Source: Hyphochytrium catenoides
Lineage: Eukaryota; Sar; Hyphochytriomycetes; Hyphochytriales; Hyphochytriaceae
NCBI GenBank assembly: GCA_900088475.1
Contig: FLMG01000943.1
Location: forward strand, 40,869 to 104,868
Reading direction: 5' to 3'
Length of the DNA: 64,000 nt
The notes under the pieces are model-generated. The model was not told the origin of the DNA. It worked only from the letters and a program-made list of their open reading frames with translations, and did no database searches. Below are positions 48,186-59,927 of this stretch, piece after piece (position 1 is the stretch's first letter; each line of letters starts with the position of its first letter). The position numbers were made by a program, and so were the translations under genes.

Positions 48186-51100
48186 CTATGAGAAGTTGGG
48201 TTTGGGGCCATTTAAGCTGTCTAGTCTCTTTGTCCTGAGTTCTTTGCGCTTGGCTGCTTCCATCGATGTCCTCCTAGGACCATTCTTTCCTCCCACAGAC
48301 ATGCGCTGTATAGCACGGGTCGTGTGACGACAATGGAATTTCTGCGCCTCCTTAAGATCTTTTAAACAGCGGTGCCTGGTGGGGTGAAGGAGGCCCCAGA
48401 TGGGAACAAGATCCGTGCCAGGCCGAGCCCCAAAGCCATACAGTTCACCTGGGACACTGCTGTTAATATGCTGTTACAGAAGAGAGAGAGGGTCGTTGTT
48501 ATGAGTGACGCCAGATAGTACACCCAAACTGTCAAACAGTGTGCGAAGCTTACCGAGGTAGTAAACTGGTAAATGAACGCGTCCTGCAGCTTGTCAAAGC
48601 TTTTTTCCAGCAGTGTCTTCATGGGCCTGACAGCAGGTGCATATTTGTCAACCCAGAGTACCACGTCGCCCGGATAAACCTGCCTCCAGTCCACGTCTTT
48701 GTTTAGACCACCAACATCGTCTATGACCCATGATGGCTCATACACAGAAGGAGGATCATCTGGTGTACGGACACTGCTTGGATTCGGGGAAACGTCTTCT
48801 CCACTCCGCTCGAGAGAGCTCTTCTTCCCCACTTCTTCCTGTACACTTTTCCAAAGTTCTCCCTGTCCCTGACTTGCAAAGGGTCCCCTTGAGGGTACAG
48901 GCAGTCCTGACAAGTGGCTTGTTGAAAAGTTTTTGGTCGACACTTCAGCCCGTACAAGTACAGCTGTCAGCTCAAAGACGGAAGCAGTTGAGGAAAAGGA
49001 GAGGGGCATTCCCCTTACAGCCTCAACGCTATACAATGGAACGCCAACCGCGACACACTCATTCATACTATTCATCAGACAATGCATTGTTCTTCTACCC
49101 TTTCCCCTCTTGCATAGGGAAGCTATACCCTCACCATCGCTCCTCTGTCCTTTAGACGTTCCTTCGGAGGCGAGGACAGGCAGGTCCGCCAATGTCTCTT
49201 CAGCTTCAGAGGAGGTCAGCGCTTCTGGTGCCTTTGGTACTAGGGACAGTACCGCAAAAGCTTGCTCACTGATGTGAACTTTACCTCCCGGACAGCACGC
49301 AGCACAAAACTGGTTATATTCAGTCCCAGCTAAGATCCCCAAGGTTGTTGAAGGAGAAACAACAGAAGGTAGTAGGGAGCTCGGCCTAGCCCCGATCCCC
49401 CGACTCCCTCCGCCACCTAGCGGTTGCTTGGTCTGCGAGTGATACTGGGTCAGCTGCAACGAGGGGACAAACTCACTTGCAAGATGTGCGGAGAGGAAGA
49501 GAGACAGGTTTTGACCCCAAGAGAAGCAGACTTTGACTTTCATCTGCAAGGCATCCTCCACTTCTGCGGCATTGAGGTTAAATGCGGCGAAGTCATTCCT
49601 CAGGATCTTGTTCAATTTTATTGTCAGCTCTTCCTTGGTCACAAATTGGGATACCTGCCCATGACGTTCAGTATAGACAAGTTGTTTAGCGATGATAGGC
49701 GGGTCAGTAGCCTAACGTAGAGGGTGACAGGAAGAGCTAGAAATAGGAAGATCCTAAAGAAGAAGTGTGACAACAGTTGACCATGTTAGCAAGCAACAGC
49801 TATGACCAACGATCAGTTGTTCTCCTATGCTGACTTTGACCAAGAAGTTGTGGTACTGCATAAGGCTCTTTTAGCCCACGCTCATACGGTATCGACAAGG
49901 AGAACCAGAGCAAAGACATGTGCAGTGAGACTCTGTCTGTCAGACACTTTCTGCCGCCCAAGGAGAGGCCAAAGCGTCACATGTCCATACTAATGGAAAG
50001 ACGGTTTTGTAGCAGCTTGTTATTATAGCACCGGAACACAGAGCGTACCTGCAGCTTTAGCATAATGTTATTGCTCTTCACCATGTTCCATATCAATGCT
50101 GCACCGAGCCTCCTCTTATCTGCAATAGGGGTTTCATGCGATGGCGCCCACAGAAGTTAGCACTAGCGCCCAAAAGCAATGCCTCAGTGTAGGAGGAACT
50201 ATAAGCTTACGCAGGGCATTGGTGACCAGCAAAGTCATAAGCCGCCTTAGCCCTGCCATTGACTCTATAGCAGATCTCAGGGAGGGATTGATGCTAGCGT
50301 TCAGCAATGCACCTAAGGCAGCCGTTTCTCGTTTCTCTTGCTCAATATTCTGTCGGACGGTTCCATCGCCATTCTGCTTTTCTTTGTCTTCTGATAGTCC
50401 CCAATGAATTAGCCAGTACAACCCGCAGTTATGGCGAGTGTGGAGTTTCATACAGCCAGACCTACATTTTATGAGGAGAGTAACGGAGAACGTGGAGTGT
50501 GACAAAGCTAGCGATTGACAGACAAAGCTAGCGATTGACAAACAACGCATAGGGCAAGCAACCCCCAGGTTTTTGCACTTAACTCTTTGCAGCGAAATAT
50601 TCTGGGTCTGGCACTGTCTTCAAGCATTAGGTTTGCTGTAATGCTAGAGATTAAGGAGGAGGACGACTATCAATGCATGCAGTCGAGGATTAGATTTTAT
50701 CCAGCACCCGTAGTCAGGCATAATGCCATGTCGAAGAGTCAAGAGCAATTACCTCAGAGCCCATTTCACCACCCCTGGCCTTTCATCTGCTAGATAAGAG
50801 ACAAGAGTGGAAAGAGCTCCCTTCTCTCTGCAAATCTTTTTCCTTGATTCCGAAACCAAACTCAAACAGTGAAGCTGCTCTAGCACTGCCACGACCTCCG
50901 CCTCCGAAAGGCGTGGCTCAGCGACAAGCTTTTCAGTGAGTTCAGCTGTGAGATCACGACTGAACTCGCCTCCAAAGAGCTTTTGAAAGTAGGATGAGAA
51001 CGCCATGGGGGCATCGCCCGCTTTGCGAAGAGCTTTCTTCACCCAGTTTGACCCTCGTAGCTGGAAGTATTAGACTGTAAGTCAAAACCTAAAATATCCT

Positions 51101-51277
51101 AATAATAGCTAGTTGCAGAAGCTGCCAGACAACAGGTCCCTCAATGCGCCTTCATAGACACAAGATTCGCCCGCCAACCCTATCGGTAGTCATATAATAA
51201 GAAGAGAAATAGTTCTTCTTCTTCAAAGCTGATGATCTACTCGTGAGGGCATGACCGACGACGGCTGCTGCTATCAT
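48186..51277 (-). CDS. ARM-like helical-repeat protein, multi-exon
   Basis: Exons read on the minus strand give an armadillo/HEAT-like N-terminal half: VVAVLEQLHCLSLVSESRKK, then GALSTLVSYLADERPGVVKW (50760-51060); LGALLNASINPSLRSAIESM, then AGLRRLMTLLVTNALR (50190-50330); and RRLGAALIWNMVKSNN (50050-50110). A long exon (about 48550-49700) begins PIIAKQLVYTERHGQVSQFV and contains an ELTIKLNKILRNDFAAFNLN helix, a disordered stretch, and a folded end VYEPSWVIDDVGGLNKDVDW. The last exon, in phase 0 after the acceptor at about 48475, reads HINSSVPGELYGFGARPGTD and continues as a basic tail to a TAG at 48186-48188. The first exon is uncertain: an ATG at 51275-51277 (MIAAAVVGHALTSRSSALKK) is possible and looks like a targeting peptide, but its splice to the next exon is not proven. 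Function unknown; a scaffold role is likely for ARM repeats. Confidence 0.55.
50505..50544 (+). repeat. Direct duplication, 2 x 20 bp
   Basis: GACAAAGCTAGCGATTGACA occurs twice in a row (second start at about 50521), followed by a third partial GACAAA. It lies in an apparent intron of the ARM-like gene. Confidence 0.85.
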
Positions 51278-52115
51278 AGCTAAACCTCTCGAGGCGCGCC
51301 TTGTTAAACGCCTGACACTGTTATGGCCTGTCCTCCTATGGCGCTAAGGCCTGCCAGGCGCGATGACGGACCGAATCTTCATTCTCAAGGCACGTACATG
51401 ATGATGGGTCCATGCATCTACTCAACGCAGTGGTGCGAATGAAGAGAAGAGGAGGAGGAAGAGTCTTGAAAGACCACCAGCAGCCCCATTCCCTTCTCCT
51501 ACCTAAGACCACCCAACAGCCATCCTCCTCCTCCTTCCAAGAACCTGATGTTCTACACTGTAACGCTCATTTGACAGATAACCATGCCTCAGTTATCAAT
51601 AGTGCTGATCCTAGGAAACTACTGTTCCTGAGGATTTGTTGTTTTTGTTGGTTATACGGAGTAGAAGTATAATAAGGAACTATGTGGTTCCAAGGTGGAA
51701 GTCTTTACCAGTAGTAGAGAGAAAGAAGGGATTATCTGATGAGGAGAATAACATTCAGGAGTATACTATTTACTACTGCCACGGGGCCTCCTGTCGTCAG
51801 TAGAACTCGTACTTGGAATGGTGTATGTTGGGACAAGTCGTCGTCAGAAGGTTGACGTAGGGAGGGGGGGTCGGGCTGCTGTGTGGGAGGAGGAAGGGGC
51901 TGGGATGGGGTAGTAGGGGTTGGAGCCGAAGAACAGGAGGTAGGGGGACAGAAGGGGACCACCATCGACGCTCCTTTTTCATCATACCAAACTGTACTAC
52001 TAGATCCTAGGTACTGTCGTCTTCAATGATAGTGCTTGTGGAGTTGCTGCTATTCTTCTCTATATTCATATTATATCTTTGCCTAGGAACCATATTATGA
52101 TACAGACATGACCTC
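51278..52115. other. Intergenic region, no supported gene
   Basis: About 0.8 kb between the ARM-like gene start and the 3' end of the membrane protein at 52116. Purine/pyrimidine-skewed stretches lie near 51840-51970. The open frames there (minus, proline-rich, 51732-51985) are low-complexity and not convincing. Confidence 0.35.
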
Positions 52116-54194
52116 TCAAGTTGCTCCGATAATGTTCACCAAGGCATGCTTATCGGCGATGGAGTTGAAGTCAAACCTATCTCTGGCAGTGGCGTAGAAT
52201 AATGCATGAGGACAAAGGTAAGGGGACCCAACCAGGAGAAGACCGAATATCGCTGGTAAAAAGTAACGCTTTGGTGTTACGTACCACCAAGTCAGCAGGT
52301 CAATGCCAATGACGCGGTGGACAAGGACCAACAACAACAACACCTGCAAAGTGGCCACGCAGAGCTGCACCGCAATAGGCTCTGCCGCGTAGGTCAAAGC
52401 GGCCCTGAATCTGGCCTGGTAGCCTAAAGAGTGGTCCAGATAGCCCATCTGAATCTCGTACGCCTTCGTGTGGATGCCTGAACTGAACCCAATGCCACCG
52501 AAGGCTGTGAAAGCCATAGAAAAGGAGGTGTAAAGGTAAACACTGCGCGAAGTCTTGACCGCGTCGCTACGCTCTGATCCACTTTGGTCGAGAACAGAAC
52601 GGCGCCGGTTTCGTTTGCTCTTACGAGGATGCTGCTGCTGCTTTTGGTCGCCTTCATCATCACGTCCACTACTTGTTGTCTGACAGTGATCATTATGACC
52701 ATCCGTTTGGAGTACATCATGCTCAATCAGGCGTAGCTGGGACGGGACGGAAGAATGGCTAACAGCTGGCTGTGAAAATTGCTCCTGAGCGCTCCTGGGA
52801 GGATCTCGCATCACCTCGCCGGACAGGATTGGGTCTCCGTCGTGAGGTGGTAAGCTCTCGATGGCTGTGACTTGCGTTGCCGAAGCTGACGGCCTCCTTG
52901 AGCTTCTTTGATAGGCAGCTAGCAGCCGCCTAGTCGTTCTCGATATTCTGATGCCTATGAGGGCATCTCTCAGACCGATCGACAGAATGCTAGCTAGCGA
53001 TACAAACCCGCTTGACAGGCAGACACTTAATACGTAGGGCAGATCTCCAAAGTTAACGACCTGCTGGCAACCTGATATAGCGAAGTTGAACACAAAAACG
53101 TGCGGAAACCAGTTCTTATCTACCTCCCCGAAGTTGAAGTGTCCAGTGAAATGCAGCTGATACGTTTCATAGCGGACAAGATTCTGAAACACGAACACGA
53201 CAGCTGGGATTGCCAGCGTGCTGAAACAGATCTTGAATATCGTGGAGTACTGCCCTTGCCATAGCAGAAGCTGCATAGGAAGGATGACTTTGGCGATGAT
53301 CTCCACGGACACAACTGCGCACACGACAGGAAAGGCAACCCAAGCGGCCAATTTGACCCGGTCCCAGCGACTACCTAACGGCAATGCCAGCGGGTCTGGT
53401 GAAGACATTCCCGCTCCAGTGTGAAGTACCCTGTATGTCCCTTCGACACTAGCAGTTCCCAAGGGCCCCTTTTCGCGCCCCTCCTGTTGCTGCGTTTGGT
53501 GTGATGCCCCTTTAGTCCGTTGGGCCTTCTCCTGAACGTGATCTTTGACCTCCACTCTTCTGACACCGTTGTTGACTTTGCTTCTACAGACGTCAGTAGT
53601 AGGGCTTGCTGATGCTCCTATTCTGGTGCTGGTGATTTTCTCTTGATTGGCCTTGTAGCGCAGCAGGTAGGTAACATAGAAACTTGAGTAGATAAAGGTG
53701 AGGAGAACGGGGGTAACATAAGCAATGTAATATGGCCAGCGCGTTCTTGTGCTATAGCCCCAGAAGTTTGAAAGTGCGGTGAGGACAACATTTGTCGTGT
53801 ACATGCCGAAGAGCTTCCATAAGGGGTAGAACTTCCCGATGCGTCCATAGGTTGAAGTCAGTAGTACAAACAAAGGCAAGAATTGAGCGGTGGTTGCAGT
53901 GAAGGTTGAGTTATAAATTGCTCGACCTGCGGAGGCAGACAGTGCTGAAGACCCAACAGCGAAGAGTCCATACGCCTTTGCCAGCGGACTCTCGCAGGCG
54001 TCGGGCCTCTCTTGTATGATTAGCTGGCAGTCGATCGGTTCAACGACAAGCTCCATGAAGGCCGAGACGACCGCGTAGGAGCACCCGAAAGCAAAGAGAA
54101 AGAGGCAATAACATAGCGCCAGAAGGGAGGATGCGGACACCCATACGGAGGGAGAGCCCGCATGACTCGACCGGAGAAAGCCTTCATCAATCAT
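52116..54194 (-). CDS. Multi-pass membrane protein, 692 aa, paralogue of the gene at 57142-59484
   Basis: Intronless frame. N-terminal membrane helices are visible (SLLALCYCLFLFAFGCSYAV; about residues 80-130; PYYIAYVTPVLLTFIYSSFY). A charged linker follows (about 190-285), then a hydrophobic block (AAWVAFPVVCAVVSVEIIAK; IPAVVFVFQNLVRYETYQLH; HFNFGEVDKNWFPHVFVFNF; SGFVSLASILSIGLRDALIG). A second charged linker comes next, then a C-terminal block beginning SRSVYLYTSFSMAF and including VLLLLVLVHRVIGIDLLTWW and KRYFLPAIFGLLLVGSPYLC. The two blocks align with the divergent neighbour, including the invariant FxFGxxxxNxFPxxFxFN and SRxVYLY motifs. I do not recognise the family; a transporter or receptor role would be a guess. 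ATG at 54192-54194 opens the frame directly before the first helix. Confidence 0.8.
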   Translation of the reverse strand: MIDEGFLRSSHAGSPSVWVSASSLLALCYCLFLFAFGCSYAVVSAFMELVVEPIDCQLIIQERPDACESPLAKAYGLFAVGSSALSASAGRAIYNSTFTATTAQFLPLFVLLTSTYGRIGKFYPLWKLFGMYTTNVVLTALSNFWGYSTRTRWPYYIAYVTPVLLTFIYSSFYVTYLLRYKANQEKITSTRIGASASPTTDVCRSKVNNGVRRVEVKDHVQEKAQRTKGASHQTQQQEGREKGPLGTASVEGTYRVLHTGAGMSSPDPLALPLGSRWDRVKLAAWVAFPVVCAVVSVEIIAKVILPMQLLLWQGQYSTIFKICFSTLAIPAVVFVFQNLVRYETYQLHFTGHFNFGEVDKNWFPHVFVFNFAISGCQQVVNFGDLPYVLSVCLSSGFVSLASILSIGLRDALIGIRISRTTRRLLAAYQRSSRRPSASATQVTAIESLPPHDGDPILSGEVMRDPPRSAQEQFSQPAVSHSSVPSQLRLIEHDVLQTDGHNDHCQTTSSGRDDEGDQKQQQHPRKSKRNRRRSVLDQSGSERSDAVKTSRSVYLYTSFSMAFTAFGGIGFSSGIHTKAYEIQMGYLDHSLGYQARFRAALTYAAEPIAVQLCVATLQVLLLLVLVHRVIGIDLLTWWYVTPKRYFLPAIFGLLLVGSPYLCPHALFYATARDRFDFNSIADKHALVNIIGAT

Positions 54195-57141
54195 TGCTCA
54201 AAAGCTGCGCAACAATCATGCTCAACTGCAGCAGCAGACAGGTAATCTTCCTCTCTCATTTTTTCTTTTCAATGAGTGTGACTTGTGTCCATGCCGCCGT
54301 GGTAAACGGTTGGCGAAATCCATTTATAAATTACCTTGTTGTGCCTTGTTTGCTACCCGAAAGATTCCTGTTGACGGCATGTGTGGATGCTGAAAAAAGA
54401 TAGGGATGCAATTGCTGCCGATTGACTTCGTTTCCTTCACCACAATATGGTCTCCACCCAGCAATAATAATGAGACGGACACAAACAGACCGCCCCGGTT
54501 GGTTAATAGCGCCTTGAAGAACTCAGCTCGTTCCATTAGAAGACGACAAGGCGGACATCCGTCGTGCACATGCAGACTGAACAACCTATAACCATAGGTA
54601 GACTACCTTTCAGCTTTCTCATGTGGCCAGACCACAATAGCGTCGATGATTAGGATGGGCGGCGTTGGACATCAACTGTCACCAGCGCCGAGACGGGGTC
54701 CGTGCTGCCCACAGCAGAGACGTATGTAGGAGGTAGAGAGCCATAACCATAGACTGAGAAGAGATGTAGAACTAGAGGCAGCACAATCCAGTGTTGGAAA
54801 TGACGACCAGCACCAAGCTGGAGATGATGGGGTGGGGCAATCTCAGAATCCCATGACACACCACAAAGCCAAAAGCTACCTCGAGAGCTTCACAGTGGGC
54901 CGTTTCACCTCAACTTGGAGCCTTTCAAAACTTCACTTTCAATCTGAAGAATTCACCACCTCTGGGTCAAACTATACACGGATGTGGTATAGCTACGACT
55001 GGAAATTTATTAAAAGAGAACGAAAGATTTGAGAGAAAATAGTAGTTACCTACGCCTTAAGGCCTTATTCCTCATTCTTCAATCATACAGATTTCCTGTT
55101 TCTATTCCTGTCTTCTGCTTTCTGCTGGACAACAGGAAGCAAGCAACAATGAGGGTGAGGTGGTGGGTGGGAAGGGTGATGAGACGCTTGGTAAATTTAG
55201 TGAGTATCACCACTTTTTTTTACTGCTAGTAAGGCCTTAGGCAGGCCAGGAAAGACGCTTGGTACAAGCAGTTTGTTCCTAGTGCGGCCAGGGCCTCTGA
55301 TCCGGAGCAGAAGGAGGAAGCAAAAGCTGTGGTGCAAAATCAAAGATGAATCTTATAATTCTCACAGCGACGACTCCGCAATCCTTAACTCCTTACCTTT
55401 CTCAGACGGCACAGCAGGTGGCTCTTGGCCAGCAGCAGTGATGAAGAGAAGTCTTTATCAACAACAACTAACCAGGCAGAAAGAACTCCGAACTAGATCC
55501 GAGACGAACCGTTCTTTCAGACCCAATTAATCTTTACTTTGTTATCAGTACCTACTCCCTGGGTTGTCTTCCGGTCAGGAAGGCTTATAGGATGGTGCAC
55601 CTAACCAATGCTGCTCTTGCTGTATAGCAGTCATTATTAGCAGGAGGACCTATCGGAAGAGCAGAAGAAGGAACAAGAATCAAAGAGATATGGAAAGATG
55701 GCATTTTCTATTATAAGCAAATACTCATGAGCACCACCACCACGTGTGTGCAAGAAGAAGAAGAGGAGCTAGTCAAGATTCATTATGCGCTATGTTACTT
55801 ACCCTTCGCGAGAAAATAGCCTTAAGCAGTTTATCCAGTTATTACTACTACCACCATATCGCGAAGGGAGAAGTTGTTTTTTCGTGAGCCTTCTTATCAA
55901 AACCCTCTCGGTTGCGACCAGTAGTTGTGACAAAGAAAACGTAGTAGTCAAAAAATGAGTAACGAATGAAGATGCTCGCTGTCTGTTACTACTAATAATA
56001 ACCAAAGATAATTGGTATTTGTGCTTGTTGAGCTGTTGGTAGGACAACAGGATGGCAAGACGACGACGTCCCCACCACCGCGGCGACCGCCCGCTCGTTC
56101 GCCCATCGGTCGTATGATTATGATCGCCGCTCATCGGAGTTAACTAGAAGTCCCAAGCAGAAGAAGAAGGGAATTCAAGGAGTGAAGCGGAAAAAGATGC
56201 CGCACGAGGGCAAATTTCCGCCAGCGATTATCCTGAGGATGACGTTGGTTCTAATGACGATGATGATTGTGCGTACGCCTTTCTCATCAAAAGTTTCCTC
56301 TGTGGTATCATCAGATCATCAGCATTTCGCCTACGAGATTAGCGTTACCGGCTTCTGTAACGGCCTCCATCCCCACCTTGTTGCCTCCTAACTTTGACAG
56401 CCCTATCAATAGACCATGATCTCAGCAAAGCAGCAGGGAGTCCGCTCTGGAGGTAGAAAGACCGGAGAGGTAAGGCAGGCAATTAGGGAGATTTGCGAGT
56501 GGTGCTAAGACACTCAGGATGAGGAGGGCCAGGCTGTCTCTCTCCCGTGTTGGTTCAAGTATCATAAGAGACCACCCCAGGTCAACGAGTTGAACGATGG
56601 CGTTTGTTGTCTCCACAGGCAGGACCTCCAGGCTGTTTCCAGCCGCTGCAGTCGACAGGTTATAATACTTTGATGGTGAGATATGCCAAGCAACAAGAGG
56701 AAGGGAAGATCTGTTGGCAGCAGTGATGATCAACGAGAACCTAAAAGATTGATCATGACATAGGTACTAACAGAGGCAAGACCAAGCAGAATGGATGTTT
56801 GAACCCCTCATCCTACGAACCTCCCGATGCTCTTGTTCCGCATTCACCTTACTGTGATGAATGCGGCGAACAAGGACTGTTAGGGAGACCACCTTATGGC
56901 TTCTCGTCAGTCAGCGGAGTCTCCATCTGGCATCATCCATCATGATCATCAGCGTCTAGCGAGAAGTGTAAACAACAAGGACTCCATAGAGTCTCTTGCA
57001 GAGGCGGTCTCCATGCTGAGATGGTCCAAAAGTGATGAAAAATAGTTCTTCTATTGCTCAGATGTCACACGCTGCTTTTATTATTGCGAAGAGTCTGTCA
57101 GGAAGCAGAAGTGGTGGACAACCGGACGACTTCCCGTAAGT
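54195..57141. other. Divergent intergenic region between two paralogous membrane-protein genes
   Basis: About 2.9 kb between the start codons of the two paralogues, expected to hold both promoters. Only short open frames without recognisable sequence were seen, and no remnant of a third copy was found by eye. Confidence 0.45.
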
Positions 57142-59484
57142 ATGATGATCTATCCCCTGACAGATGGGACGGCCAGCGACGCCGACGCCCAAGGGCGCAG
57201 CAATGCCCAAGTGACAGTATTCTCATCAGAAGAGGAGCACAGAAGACTATCCAAAACAAGGAGTAGTAGCATGATCTTGTCATCTTCGCTTTTCAGGCTC
57301 TTACTAGTTTGCACCGTAAACTTTGTGGCAGCGACAGTGTATATGTACGCTACTGCGACAATGTTTGTCTGGCTAGTGACGGGAACTTTTGAATGTGAAC
57401 AGCAGCTCGATGAGTCGAACAGCTGGCGATGTGAGCGATATTGGTCAAGAGCTCATGCTCTCTTCACGGGGTATCCCGAGGTTGTTTCCTACTCCTGGGG
57501 CCGGACGCTCTACGACCTTACGGTTACCACTCCCATAACACAATCAATCCCTCTGGTGATGGTTTGGATCTCAACTAATGGAAAAGTGCAGGAAGTCCAT
57601 AGCCTGACAGTTATCCTTGGCTTGCAAATGAGCAGCATTGCTACCTGCAGCCTGACCGTCATCGGCGAACTACTGGTTGACCACCGACTGATATATTGGA
57701 ACTACATCGCACCCCTGTTGCTGACTTTTGCGTTTGCCAAAATTCACCTGGACTTCCTCGTCCATAAGAAGAAGACGAAGATAACTCTTGCCACGGCCGA
57801 GAAAGGCGATAAGGCGAGAGACAACGACAAGATGAGATGTAATGCAGGGGAAAACAATGTTTGCACCAACCAACAGACCGCAAAGCTCGGTAGCAGTAAT
57901 GGCTGGAGAGGTACCCGAATAGTTGCAGGTGACTCAACACCCACAGCCTTTCTGCCACCTGGGACTGATGAGGTTGTGGAAGGGTCTCATCAGGAGGAGA
58001 GCACTAAAATTACCACCACTGTGCGCTACACGGCTACATGTGGCGAGGAGATGAAGCAAACCCATTCTTACGAGCAGCAAAAGGGCCCTATCACCACTAG
58101 TACAAAACCAAAACACCACTTAACCCATGCTGTTGGCTCCTCAACAAGAGACAGAAACACAGAAGAGGGTGCTAGCCGCGTTCACAAGGACTTAGCAGCC
58201 GCTCCAAGAGGGCTTAGTAACTGGGGCAGAGCAGAGCATCAACCAACAACAATGTTGCGCAGACCAGATCGTAAGGAGCTTAAGCTCATGTCCTATATTG
58301 CGTTCCCTTCCTTAGCGGCAATAGGATGTGGACAATTGATTGCTAAGGCTGTTCTACCAATGCACATTAAACTCATTGCAACTGAGGGTTCAACACATGT
58401 GACAAGAGTGTTGTTCAGCTCCATCGCTATCCCAAGCGCGGTCTTCTTCTTCCAGACCGTTCTACGCATCATTAGCTATCGGCTGCATCATGAGGGCCTC
58501 TTCACCTTTGGAAAGCTCCATCGCAACCTCTTTCCGCAGATCTTCATTTTCAACCTCGTAGTCTTATGTCAACAACAGCTGCTCTGCTATGGTGATCTAT
58601 CGTATGTGGCTGGCGTCTGCTTTTTGTCGGCTACCATATCTCTTGCTGCTCTACTCTCTATCAGCATCCGGGACTCCTGCTTAGGCCTCCGGGCCCTGCG
58701 CAGTAAGCGTCTTTCCACCTCTTCCTCCTCTACCGGTTGCAATAGTCACGAAAAAAGTACACGATCCTCTTTTTCCACTCCACGTCGTTCTTCGTCAGCT
58801 GACTTCCTTCAGAACCCTCACGCCGGACGGACAGCAAGCCCTCGAGTACTAGATTCGTCCACGTTTGGCAGCCGTGAACCTGACAAAGATGGTCGTACCT
58901 TGCGTGCTTCGGGGGTTGGAGGGAACACAATTCCTAGGCTGGAACAAGTTTCCCAAGGAAATGGATTACACCACCAAGGCGTCAGTCAGAAGAACTGTCG
59001 GTCGGCAGCAGTGACGTCTGACAAGCTAATAGGGCCTCCCCGTAAGCCAGGGGGCTCTGCTGCCACACCAGGGATGATGACTGTTTCTCGTGCCGTATAT
59101 CTTTACGTTGCCTTCGTCATGATTTTCTCAAGGTTCGCTGGGATTGGCCTCAGCGCAGGAATAGAGCTCAAGACCATGGAGATTATATTGGGCGAAGCTA
59201 ACCCACAGGTTACCAACGGTGACGTGTACACCCTAGCTATTCGGTCTGTCACCCCATCAGTACTAACACAACTGGCAGTGACAGTACTTCAAGCGATTGC
59301 CCTCATTTATCTCCTGCAACGAGTGGTTAAGATAGACGTTCTCCAGTATTGGGCAAGCACTTCCAAGAAATATTTTCTCCCTGGCATCCTAATCCTTCCT
59401 TTCGTGATCGGCCCCTTTGCCTGTTCGCACGGCCTTATTTACGCTATCAAACGTGGCACATACTTCGCTCAGCAGCAACCCTAA
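57142..59484 (+). CDS. Multi-pass membrane protein, 780 aa, paralogue of the gene at 52116-54194
   Basis: Intronless frame with the same organisation as its neighbour. N-terminal helices (FRLLLVCTVNFVAATVYMYA; WNYIAPLLLTFAFAKIHLDF) are followed by a long polar linker (about residues 215-375). The central hydrophobic block contains YIAFPSLAAIGCGQLIAKAV, VFFFQTVLRIISYRLHHEG and LFTFGKLHRNLFPQIFIFNL. A second polar linker follows, and then a C-terminal block SRAVYLYVAFVMIFSRFAGI, QLAVTVLQAIALIYLLQRVV and KKYFLPGILILPFVIGPFAC. Conserved cysteines near the first extracellular-type loop (FECEQQ...RCERYW) parallel IDCQ...DACE in the paralogue and could form a disulphide. The linkers are the main source of the length difference. 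Family and substrate are unknown. Confidence 0.8.
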   Translation: MMIYPLTDGTASDADAQGRSNAQVTVFSSEEEHRRLSKTRSSSMILSSSLFRLLLVCTVNFVAATVYMYATATMFVWLVTGTFECEQQLDESNSWRCERYWSRAHALFTGYPEVVSYSWGRTLYDLTVTTPITQSIPLVMVWISTNGKVQEVHSLTVILGLQMSSIATCSLTVIGELLVDHRLIYWNYIAPLLLTFAFAKIHLDFLVHKKKTKITLATAEKGDKARDNDKMRCNAGENNVCTNQQTAKLGSSNGWRGTRIVAGDSTPTAFLPPGTDEVVEGSHQEESTKITTTVRYTATCGEEMKQTHSYEQQKGPITTSTKPKHHLTHAVGSSTRDRNTEEGASRVHKDLAAAPRGLSNWGRAEHQPTTMLRRPDRKELKLMSYIAFPSLAAIGCGQLIAKAVLPMHIKLIATEGSTHVTRVLFSSIAIPSAVFFFQTVLRIISYRLHHEGLFTFGKLHRNLFPQIFIFNLVVLCQQQLLCYGDLSYVAGVCFLSATISLAALLSISIRDSCLGLRALRSKRLSTSSSSTGCNSHEKSTRSSFSTPRRSSSADFLQNPHAGRTASPRVLDSSTFGSREPDKDGRTLRASGVGGNTIPRLEQVSQGNGLHHQGVSQKNCRSAAVTSDKLIGPPRKPGGSAATPGMMTVSRAVYLYVAFVMIFSRFAGIGLSAGIELKTMEIILGEANPQVTNGDVYTLAIRSVTPSVLTQLAVTVLQAIALIYLLQRVVKIDVLQYWASTSKKYFLPGILILPFVIGPFACSHGLIYAIKRGTYFAQQQP

Positions 59485-59927
59485 TAATCTTGAACTTGCT
59501 CTTACTACTAGGTATGGTAGACAATGGTATCTAATCTGGCTAATCTAGTAGAAGGTTTATAAGAACAGCAAACACGGCATCAAAACAGCACCTGGATTTA
59601 GCGTCTTGGCGGAATGGGCCAGGCAGAAAATCTCAGCCCTATTTCCGACGCCTCACACCGCCGGTGCAATAAACAGCAGCGTTAACAAAATACCAAGTTC
59701 AATATACGAGAGCGGGAAACAGTGAGACATGAGACATGTGAGGGGCTAAAGCAGACGATTTGAATGTAGACATTGTTACTGAGCTAAATGCACTACTACT
59801 TAGTCAGCAAGGATAAATAAAGCATGTACGAAGTGAAAAATCGACAAACATAGGGGCCGTTTGCGAGACGGTGAGATTGCAAAATCGAAGGCTACTCTTC
59901 TTGGGCTTAAGTGAGTGAAGGTTTGTC
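59485..59927. other. Convergent 3' intergenic region
   Basis: About 0.44 kb between the stops of the plus-strand membrane protein and the minus-strand alginate-lyase-family gene; it should hold both 3' UTRs. An AATAAA-like motif occurs near 59814-59820 (GATAAATAAAG), but no cleavage site is called. Confidence 0.35.

Noticed and set aside
54650..56733. Several 60-110 aa open frames between the paralogous membrane-protein genes
   Set aside because: None aligns by eye with either paralogue, and none has a recognisable domain.
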